The position numbers were made by a program, and so were the translations under genes. This document shows, piece by piece, positions 58,423 through 64,000 of a stretch of DNA of 64,000 nucleotides. Below the pieces are notes generated by a model. The model saw only the letters and a program-made list of their open reading frames with translations, was not told the origin of the DNA and ran no database searches. Every line of letters begins with the position of its first letter. The first letter of the stretch is position 1. The DNA is from an uncultured Clostridia bacterium (GTDB lineage Bacteria; Bacillota; Clostridia; Christensenellales; QALW01): positions 97,122 through 161,121 of the forward strand of contig CAKRZX010000003.1 in the NCBI GenBank assembly GCA_934434555.1. Reading direction: 5' to 3'.

Positions 58423-60145
58423 AATTTTCGCCCCCTGTCTGACTTTCATAAAGCCGCCGATAAGACGGAACCGATTTCATAAGTTCGCCGTGGGTGCCGA
58501 CAGAAGGCTTTCCGTTTTCAAAGAAAATCACTTTGTCCGTTTGCGGAAAATGATAAAGCCGGTGTGAAATCAGGAAAACCGTTTTGTCCTTTGCGTATTC
58601 GCGCAAGTTTTCAAACACCGTATCCTCGGTATTTCGGTCAAGAGCGGAAAACGGGTCGTCAAGAATAAGCATCGGACGCGGGTGCGCCAATGTCCGTGCC
58701 AGCGCAAGTCGCTGTGCCTGACCGCCCGAAAGCCGCACGCCGCTGTTTCCGATAACCGTGTCCGCCCCATGCTCCGTATTCGCCACCTCATCGCTTAACG
58801 CAACCGCATCGGTGAAAGGCAAAATATCGCCCTCGCTTCCGCAAAGAATATTATTTCTTACCGTATCGGCGAAAAGTTCGGGGGCGTGTCCCAAATATCC
58901 CACCGTTGACGCAATTTCCCGCGGGGAAAACGAGGAAAGTTCTCTGTTGTTGAAGCATATTGAGCCGCCGTAGGGCGATTCGCATAAAAATGCACGCCCG
59001 AAAGTGGATTTTCCGCAGGCAACGGGTCCGGTTACGCCGATAATTTCGCCCGGGTGCGCGGTAACGGACAGTCCCGAAAACACCGTATCTTCGCCGCAGG
59101 CAAAGGAAAGATTTTCGATTTTCACATCGGCGGGTTCGGGTATTTTCAGCGTTTCAAGGGGTTCGGGCGTCTTCATAAGCGGTTTGATTCTCTTCCACGA
59201 AACCTCGGCTTTCTGCACGGAATTAAACAGTTTTGCCGCCTTTGATGATTTGACCGTTAACTTTGCAAAGCACGAGATAAAAGTAGTAAATGATGCGATG
59301 TCCCAGGCAATCCACCCGGTTTTAAGCACGTTTTTTGCGCCGAACCACAGTATGAACAGCGTTCCCGCACCCGAAAGCACCAAATACAGCGGCGGAAGCG
59401 CCGACTGCCACACGTTGCTCCGCACGGCTGTTTTTTCGTAGTTGTTCAGTGCCTCTTCATATTTTTCCGCCCGTGCATCCTCACAGCCGTATATGCGGTA
59501 AGTTACGGCATTTTCCGCACGGTCAACCGTAGCGCCGCTGAGCGCACCCGCCGCCTTTTTGTACGCCGCACCCGCTTTCTGTACCGTTTTTTTCATACGT
59601 GCCGCGCAAAAATACGATACGGGCGTAAACAGCAGACTGAGCAGAGCCAGCCGCCAATCGTACACGAACAGCATAACCGCGTAACCCGCAAGCGCAACAC
59701 CGGTATCAAAAATCTCGGTGGTGAACTTCCGCATACCCTCAGCGCAGTCGTCAACATCGGAAATCGCCTTTGTCATAAGTTCGCCCATGCCCTCTTTTTC
59801 AAGTGCCGAACGGCTTTCCCGCAAAAGATTCGCGTAGAGAATGCCTTTCATTCTGCGGTTGATATTATTTGCAAAGCGCCGCACGTAAAAGCGTTTTACG
59901 AACCGCGCCGCCTGCACCGCCAGTGTAACGCCGATATACGCAAGCACCAGCACCGACATTGCGCCCGCGGTCTTACTGCCGCCCAGAATATCCGCAAGGC
60001 ACTGCGCAAGGCGTCCCTCAAACCAGGGCGCGGCAAGCAAACCCACGTTATAAATCAATCCCGACACGGTAACCGCGGTCAGCGCAGCCCATTCAACCCT
60101 GAAATACGATAAAATCCTGTCAGGGCAAAAAGTTTTCCCATCCAT
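58412..60145 (-). CDS. ABC exporter half-transporter A
   Basis: The 577-residue protein has six membrane helices (about 20-310) and an ATPase domain (about 340-577). Walker A is GPVACGKSTFG, the signature LSGGQAQRLALART is intact, and Walker B is LILDDPFSALD, where Asp replaces the catalytic Glu. It therefore contributes the non-hydrolysing site of the heterodimer. Drug, lipid or peptide export is plausible given the linked MarR gene; the substrate is unknown. Its ATG overlaps the marR stop (TAATG). Confidence 0.92.
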   Translation of the reverse strand: MDGKTFCPDRILSYFRVEWAALTAVTVSGLIYNVGLLAAPWFEGRLAQCLADILGGSKTAGAMSVLVLAYIGVTLAVQAARFVKRFYVRRFANNINRRMKGILYANLLRESRSALEKEGMGELMTKAISDVDDCAEGMRKFTTEIFDTGVALAGYAVMLFVYDWRLALLSLLFTPVSYFCAARMKKTVQKAGAAYKKAAGALSGATVDRAENAVTYRIYGCEDARAEKYEEALNNYEKTAVRSNVWQSALPPLYLVLSGAGTLFILWFGAKNVLKTGWIAWDIASFTTFISCFAKLTVKSSKAAKLFNSVQKAEVSWKRIKPLMKTPEPLETLKIPEPADVKIENLSFACGEDTVFSGLSVTAHPGEIIGVTGPVACGKSTFGRAFLCESPYGGSICFNNRELSSFSPREIASTVGYLGHAPELFADTVRNNILCGSEGDILPFTDAVALSDEVANTEHGADTVIGNSGVRLSGGQAQRLALARTLAHPRPMLILDDPFSALDRNTEDTVFENLREYAKDKTVFLISHRLYHFPQTDKVIFFENGKPSVGTHGELMKSVPSYRRLYESQTGGENYEE

Positions 60146-60609
60146 TATTCTCCGTCCCTTTTATTGCCCGTAAAGTGCGGAAAACCCTTGCGACTTTCGG
60201 TTTTGGACGCAGTGTACAGGCGGTCAAGCAATTTTGCAAAAGTTTCCGCCTCGTCATTTGTTAAAACCGATGTGATGCAGCCGTAAAACGACGCTTCAAT
60301 CTCCGCCTTTGAGGATTTCATCGTTTCCGCTTTTTCGGTGGGATAAAGCAACTGACTGCGGCGGTCATTCGGGTCGTCTTCCCGCGTAAGGAATCCTTTT
60401 GCTTCAAGATTTTTCGTTCTTCTTGCAACTGCGGCCTTATCCGCGTGCAGAATTTCCGCAAGTTTTGCCTGTGTGCACCCCGGATTGTGCCTTAACGCGT
60501 GAATCAAATCGATTTCCGCCGTACCCACACCTTCTTCCCGCAATAAAAGCAGTACGAGTTTTTCCGCTTCCCTCGCAATTTTTGTAATTTTCCGTTCCGT
60601 AATATCCAT
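60145..60609 (-). CDS. MarR family regulator of ABC exporter
   Basis: The 154-residue winged-helix protein. GVGTAEIDLIHALRHNPGCT, QAKLAEILHADKAAVARRTKNLEAKGFLTREDDPNDRRSQLLYPTEK (around 45-92, in parts) are the MarR helix-turn-helix and wing with DxRS. ATG 60609 is the first after the promoter; AACACCCC/GGGGTG lies ahead. It heads an operon with two ABC half-transporters and probably represses it, with inducing compounds being exporter substrates. Confidence 0.92.
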   Translation of the reverse strand: MDITERKITKIAREAEKLVLLLLREEGVGTAEIDLIHALRHNPGCTQAKLAEILHADKAAVARRTKNLEAKGFLTREDDPNDRRSQLLYPTEKAETMKSSKAEIEASFYGCITSVLTNDEAETFAKLLDRLYTASKTESRKGFPHFTGNKRDGE

Positions 60610-60640
60610 ATAAACACCCCGTCGTTCATTTTGGTTGTAC

Positions 60641-60654
60641 ATACATCGTTGTAT
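60641..60654. promoter_or_regulatory. Candidate MarR operator
   Basis: ATACA-TCGT-TGTAT is an inverted repeat at the start of the transcript, a few bases after the -10 box. GTTGTA also recurs at 60634-60639. The place fits autorepression by the MarR protein. Confidence 0.5.
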
Positions 60655-60662
60655 CTGCATCG

Positions 60663-60690
60663 ATTATAACACAATAAAGAGCAGTGTCAA
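60663..60690 (-). promoter_or_regulatory. Consensus promoter of marR-ABC operon
   Basis: On the minus strand both boxes are perfect: TTGACA (60690-60685) and TATAAT (60668-60663), 16 bp apart. Such a strong promoter fits a repressed operon. Confidence 0.8.
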
Positions 60691-60761
60691 CAGAAATTTT
60701 TCTTCTGTGCGCATTCAGCAAAAGATTTTTGCAACTTTTGCACATTTTTTTCTTATAAAAC

Positions 60762-60809
60762 AAAAAAACAGGGAACTTTTCGCCTGTTTTTAAGCAAAAA
60801 GTCCCCTGT
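60762..60809 (-). terminator. Terminator after YwqG pseudogene region
   Basis: ACAGGGAACTTTT pairs with AAAAGTCCCCTGT (one mismatch); on the minus strand T7 follows. It ends transcription from the pseudogene before the marR promoter. Confidence 0.75.
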
Positions 60810-60816
60810 ATCAAAA

Positions 60817-60961
60817 CTATTTAATGTACTTGCTTTTTACCGCCGGCATAAGGGGCGGCGAGAGTAACGAGAATTGTCGGGCTGTCTGTTGTGTACTCTC
60901 CTTGCACGTCACGAGTACTTTATCAACAATCTCCGGGAAAGAATACACCCGCAATTCTACA
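60817..60961 (-). pseudogene. Short coding remnant of unknown origin
   Basis: Directly behind the YwqG stop, an open minus-strand frame of about 47 codons reads VELRVYSFPEIVDKVLV...SKYIK and ends in TAG. It has no start codon or ribosome site of its own. It may be the tail of a lost gene; no family is recognised. Confidence 0.3.
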
Positions 60962-60966
60962 AATCG

Positions 60967-61998
60967 TTATGAACTTTGGGCAGTAAACCATACCCTGTCA
61001 AAACAACGGGCTGCCAAATCCTCTTTGGAAATGAAGAATTGAAGTAAGCCATCAGAGAAACAAAAACCAGATAACATTGATTCATTCAACTGCAACAGCA
61101 GTTGCCAGCGTTCATGGGCTGACTCTTCTGCCCGCTGACGAACCTCATGCGGAATTTTTCTCGAACCTCCTGCATATGCATAAGAGAACCGAACACCTAA
61201 CGGTTTTAACGAACATATTTTCGCCGGATACTGCGGCAGACGGCTCGGAAATATGCCCGATATTACCTTCACCGTCTTTCTTGTCCCGACAAAAATCTGT
61301 TCCGTTAAAACTGCGTGCACCGAAAACGGATTATTTTTGTCGAGATTCGTTGAGGACGACGCAGGAATACCGGGAGTATTTCAAGGAGGACGAAACGGGA
61401 TATCGGCAAAAAGAACCGTTTTCGGCGTCAGGGTTCGGTTCTCTTATGCATAACCAAGAGATGCTAATTCGCACCTGCCGAACTGAGAATCTTGCCTGTT
61501 CCTTGGCCAGCCAAGCAAATAATTATTATTCCCGTCTTTCGATAAATTCCGCCATGCGGCACTAAACTCATCACAGAAAGCACCATATAATTCTTCGTCA
61601 TCGTCAGTTTCAAACTCAAAGTTATCTCTATAAGGGAATACTTTGAAATATTCTTCCAAGTAAGGGCAGGAACATACCGATTTCATTTCAAGCGAGGTTG
61701 TTGGCAGTTTATCTTCATCCCTCATATCCGCAGGATAATATGTTGGAGACAGCACCGAAGTGTCCTCAAACCAATAAATGCGTCCGCCGTTTGTCGCGGC
61801 ACAAATATCATTGACGCAAAAAAGACAGCAGCCCATGATCAGGCAAAAGGTGTTCCGTATTAAACCCGGCAATTTCCGCACAGTTAAACTGCGCAAAAAA
61901 ACAAGCGGACGATTCTCTTCAACATCACTGCCATAATACTTTCACTTATATGTAGTCCGCACAAAATCCGCCAGACCTCCGATTCGGCTGCCCCATTT
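60967..61998 (-). pseudogene. YwqG/DUF1963 family pseudogene, split by MITE
   Basis: Pieces of one DUF1963 protein can be read in order on the minus strand. KWGSRIGGLADFV comes first, then a TGA at 61944; SDVEENRPLVF; a frame change at the T7 run (61895-61901); AQFNCAEIAGFNTEHLLPDHGLLSF; a frame change at T6 (61818-61823); GRIYWFED; and YLLGWPRNRQ...CELASLGYA, where the MITE interrupts. Beyond it follow GGSRKIPHEVRQRAEE, WQLLLQLNES and FFISKEDLAARCFDRVW to the stop at 60967. The N-terminal 50-70 residues are missing. YwqG is a poorly understood family; this copy is dead. Confidence 0.8.
61175..61452. mobile_element. MITE, 274 bp, TA target duplication
   Basis: Perfect 18-bp terminal inverted repeats TGCATAAGAGAACCGAAC (61177-61194 and complement at 61433-61450) are flanked by TA on each side (61175-61176, 61451-61452). 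There is no transposase gene inside. TA duplication is typical of the IS630/Tc1-mariner group, so such a transposase elsewhere in the genome is the likely mover. Removing the element plus one TA joins CTTGGTTA to TGCAGGAGG and restores the YwqG reading frame (LGYAGGSR). Confidence 0.82.
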
Positions 61999-62036
61999 TT
62001 CATTTGTTAAGCATGTCCTTTGTTAATGTTAGCAGC

Positions 62037-62065
62037 ATTTTACAAGTGAATATTCATTCTGTCAA
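62037..62065 (-). promoter_or_regulatory. Promoter upstream of YwqG remnant (copy of DUF6514 promoter)
   Basis: On the minus strand TTGACA (62065-62060) and TAAAAT (62042-62037) are 17 bp apart. The promoter and the leader after it, including AACAAAGGACATGCTTAAC, match the DUF6514 gene promoter at 63667-63695. It now feeds a dead gene. Confidence 0.65.
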
Positions 62066-62200
62066 CGGGGTTTTTATTATTTTCTCAAATATGGAAAAGA
62101 ATTTGGCAATGTACTGCTGTGCAAGGACATTGTATACAGGTTTTAGCGAGAAAAGCGGAGTTTTACACCGCAGGAGAAAAGAAAAGTGTAAGCAATGTCC

Positions 62201-63133
62201 TTACACACTTTCTGCACATAACTTTGCTTTTGAGCAGTAATCCGCAAACGCCGAAAGCAAATTTTTAAGATTATGGTCGGTAGTTTTTCCGTACATTCTT
62301 GTTACGTACGATTCCACGCTGTATGTCAGGGTGGGGCTGATGGCGTTGCCGTCAAAATCAGTAAAATTCGCCTTAATCTCGCTTGAATACTGCGTTACAG
62401 GTATTCCGAATGTGAAGTTTGATTCAGTTGATGATGTGTCTGTGCGGTGGTTAACGCCGATATATGTGCCGTTAATATACGTATTAAGATATTTTCCATC
62501 AAACGAATCGCCTTCGCTTACGATTTTTGCTCCCAGCACAACCGACACTTCATCGCCCAAAATTACACTTGCACCGGTCCATTTAACAGACGGGTCTGTG
62601 TATCCATAATCAATATTCTTTATACTCGTTCCGGAAAACTCAATCTTCCCGAGAACCTCTTTTGTCCCGGATATGTTCATTCCGTTTGCAAGGCGTTCAG
62701 TATGATAATTTTCATATATCTGCACTGCTGTTCCGTAGTCAAGCAGAGCGTCAATAAGTGCGTCAAGTTTATCACTTTTACCTTGCAGTCCGAGCAGATA
62801 TTTCACTGCCGAGGTCCTGTGCACTCTTGTTTTGTTCCCGGACAAATGTGCCGTTACGGTCAGTTCATCGGTCAGCATCTTCGGACCTGTTCCGCGAAAC
62901 TCAAAGCATCTTTTGTCATTCGATTCGTTCCAACTTGTTACGGTTTCGCTTTTTCCGTTTATCTCAAAATCCACCGATTCCACATTTGAATCTGTGAAAA
63001 CATTCCACGCGATTCCCTCATCAAGCACCATTGATTCGCTGATTTCCGTATCTTCCGCCTTAGACACGATGGTATTTCCCCATAAAAGCAAAAGAACGCA
63101 GCACACCGCTGCGATTTTTCTAATATGTTTCAT
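62201..63133 (-). CDS. Secreted protein with clostridial C-terminal-type domain
   Basis: The protein has about 310 residues from ATG 63133, with a signal peptide (KHIRKIAAVCCVLLLLW, cleavage likely near SKA-ED). The remainder has a beta-strand half, a helix pair around LDALIDALLDYGTAVQIYENYHT (in parts, about 115-140) and a second beta half ending with LKNLLSAFADYCSKA. This layout resembles a domain often found at the C-terminus of large secreted clostridial proteins; here it stands alone. The function is unknown. It starts inside the end of the upstream 40-codon gene, so translation is coupled. Confidence 0.75.
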   Translation of the reverse strand: MKHIRKIAAVCCVLLLLWGNTIVSKAEDTEISESMVLDEGIAWNVFTDSNVESVDFEINGKSETVTSWNESNDKRCFEFRGTGPKMLTDELTVTAHLSGNKTRVHRTSAVKYLLGLQGKSDKLDALIDALLDYGTAVQIYENYHTERLANGMNISGTKEVLGKIEFSGTSIKNIDYGYTDPSVKWTGASVILGDEVSVVLGAKIVSEGDSFDGKYLNTYINGTYIGVNHRTDTSSTESNFTFGIPVTQYSSEIKANFTDFDGNAISPTLTYSVESYVTRMYGKTTDHNLKNLLSAFADYCSKAKLCAESV

Positions 63134-63242
63134 TTTCTTCAAATTCATCTTCGGGCAGTTCTGTCCACGGGCTCGATTCACCTAAGATTTCTTCATTCGA
63201 AAACTTCGCTATCCTTATCTCCGGTGTTTCGTACGCCCGCAT
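63120..63242 (-). CDS. 40-residue peptide gene upstream of secreted protein
   Basis: The frame starts with ATG 63242 behind a strong AGGAGAG and encodes MRAYETPEIRIAKFSNEEIL, then a Glu/Asp-rich tail ending ENETY. Short Y-E-x-P-x-(I/M)-x-x-x-x-F-x-x-E-(D/E) peptides of this kind are scattered in Clostridia, some as precursor-like peptides; the present one lacks a Cys-rich core. It overlaps the secreted-protein start by 14 bases. It could be a small regulator, a leader peptide or a modified-peptide precursor; nothing decides between these. Confidence 0.65.
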   Translation of the reverse strand: MRAYETPEIRIAKFSNEEILGESSPWTELPEDEFEENETY

Positions 63243-63364
63243 AATATGCCTCTCCTTTGTTTTTTTCTCGGATATTGTAGCACTGCGGGAAAATCTGTCA
63301 AGGGATTTTTGGATTTTGGGTGTGAAATTCCTCTCTGCGTCCGGGATTTTATGCTTGTGAATAA

Positions 63365-63409
63365 GAAAACCCGCGCCGAAAACAGAGACAAGTCTGCAAC
63401 GATGCGGGT
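63365..63409 (-). terminator. Terminator after DUF6514 gene
   Basis: ACCCGC and GCGGGT enclose about 29 bases with a small inner hairpin; on the minus strand TTTTCTTATT follows. Only moderate support. Confidence 0.45.
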
Positions 63410-63421
63410 GTGGGGGTCAGA

Positions 63422-63628
63422 TTATGTTAAAAAATCTTCTATTATATCATCAATATGGAACTCACTTAAATTCGCAGCATTTATCTCCCTCATCAGTTGA
63501 CGAATCAATGCGAATGAAACCGTTATGTTCGGTATCCGCCGTATCATTCTGCCGGAATCAAAGAAATCAAGTCCGTAGGTAACATACTGTCCGTTGTACT
63601 TCGATACATTCATCCTGCATGTAATCAT
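63422..63628 (-). CDS. DUF6514 family protein
   Basis: The 68-residue protein has the family pattern: YVTYGLDFFD near residue 15, then a basic helix, and a C-terminal helix ending HIDDIIEDFL. Such small proteins are common in Clostridia and have no known role. Its ATG at 63628 overlaps the TGA of a 4-codon upstream frame (ATG at 63639, MLEK), which itself sits five bases or so after AAAGGA. It has its own sigma-A promoter. Confidence 0.8.
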   Translation of the reverse strand: MITCRMNVSKYNGQYVTYGLDFFDSGRMIRRIPNITVSFALIRQLMREINAANLSEFHIDDIIEDFLT

Positions 63629-63666
63629 TTTTCGAGCATATCCTTTGTTGTTGTTTTATTGGCATT

Positions 63667-63695
63667 ATTTTACATCAGCATCCCTGTTCTGTCAA
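63667..63695 (-). promoter_or_regulatory. Promoter of DUF6514 gene
   Basis: On the minus strand TTGACA (63695-63690) and TAAAAT (63672-63667) are 17 bp apart, about 40 bp before the ATG. Confidence 0.7.
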
Positions 63696-64000
63696 CGAAA
63701 TTTTCATTCTTTTTTGCACGATTTTTGTCGCTTGTGGGAAAGATATTAAAACAAGCATAAAATATATCGGATTACAGTCAACTTTTTTGCCCAACTCTCG
63801 TTGACTGAAATATGCGGTCGTGATTAACTCTTTTTTTAAATGCCGTTGCCAGACACATCTTTATTGTGTCCACATTATAGCAAAGGCAGTGAGAGTCAGA
63901 CTCTCACTTTCACGCGTGATTGCTCGCAAACTGATTTCGAGTGTCATCGCTTCCCGATACCTTGCGGTATTTTATGAGAAGATAAGAGAACCTGAAATCC
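63696..64000. other. Right-edge non-coding region with palindromes
   Basis: No frame here looks coding. Two hairpins are visible: GACACA/TGTGTC (63852-63870) and GTGAGAGTC-A-GACTCTCAC (63889-63907, perfect arms). The window may end inside a longer intergenic region. Confidence 0.4.

Noticed and set aside
61077..61565. 162-codon plus-strand frame across the MITE
   Set aside because: It is the antisense of the YwqG remnant and the MITE; the minus-strand pieces match a known family.
62004..62240. 78-codon plus-strand frame
   Set aside because: It runs antisense through the duplicated promoter and the end of the secreted-protein gene; no coding signal.
63978..63998. Third MITE end at the right edge
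   Set aside because: Only about ten bases (TAAGAGAACC, then a mismatch) agree with the inverted repeat, and the TGCA end is missing; too short to call at the window edge.

Overview
The window looks like chromosomal DNA of an endospore-lineage Firmicute (Clostridia, probably near Oscillospiraceae/Ruminococcaceae). The evidence is spo0A, a complete S10-spc-alpha ribosomal cluster with the clostridial order secY-adk-map-KOW-infA-rpmJ, a zinc-type S14, an extended L17, NfnAB, FloA/NfeD and an FMN-riboswitch-controlled RibU. Shine-Dalgarno sites are strong (GGAGG type), and many promoters fit the sigma-A pattern with a 16-18 bp spacer. The species assignment is inference.

Layout. 1-3 kb: LysM protein, YigZ-type protein, a decayed DUF4143-type ATPase remnant, SH3 protein. 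3.1-6.5 kb: a lipoprotein-NfeD-FloA-146 aa protein operon (membrane microdomains). 6.5-7.1 kb: 221-bp repeats. 7.2-9.4 kb: a double PII-like protein and a DUF1538 membrane protein whose frame begins at a non-canonical codon. 9.4-9.96 kb: a 76-bp tandem array. 10-13.5 kb: araC-glyA-guaB operon. 13.7-16.5 kb: trkA-trkH potassium uptake. 16.6-19.8 kb: zinc-ribbon protein, serine hydrolase, VTT-domain protein, cdsA. 19.8-22.7 kb: AraC regulator and two tandem TIM-barrel paralogues resembling GH20 enzymes, of unknown function. 23-24.4 kb: hom followed by a 43-aa membrane protein. 24.4-25 kb: a second, related array (73 bp) bracketed by hairpins.

25-40.6 kb holds one long minus-strand operon of 32 genes for translation, secretion and transcription (rpsJ to rplQ), read from a promoter at about 40.8 kb through a structured leader. 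40.9-44.4 kb: orphan protein, FMN riboswitch-ribU, a DtxR/MntR-type regulator, tRNA-Leu(CAA), cupin, HxlR, small HTH. 44.4-45.4 kb: a small HTH/SLOG islet flanked by two near-identical terminators, then spo0A. 46.4-52.3 kb: an uncharacterised protein and a complete branched-chain amino acid ABC operon (livK-H-M-G-F). 52.3-56.5 kb: nfnAB, cysE and an mreB-family gene.

56.8-60.7 kb: marR plus a heterodimeric ABC exporter. 60.8-64 kb is the accessory end. It holds a DUF1963/YwqG pseudogene interrupted by a 274-bp MITE with perfect terminal inverted repeats and TA duplication; removing the MITE restores the local reading frame. It also holds a second promoter and 5' leader like that of the nearby DUF6514 gene, a 40-aa peptide gene translationally coupled to a secreted protein, and a DUF6514 gene. 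A compact deletion derivative of the same MITE sits at 56.6 kb.

The strongest leads for something undescribed are the MITE family, the HTH/SLOG islet with its palindromic operators, the AraC/TIM-barrel locus, and the peptide/secreted-protein pair.
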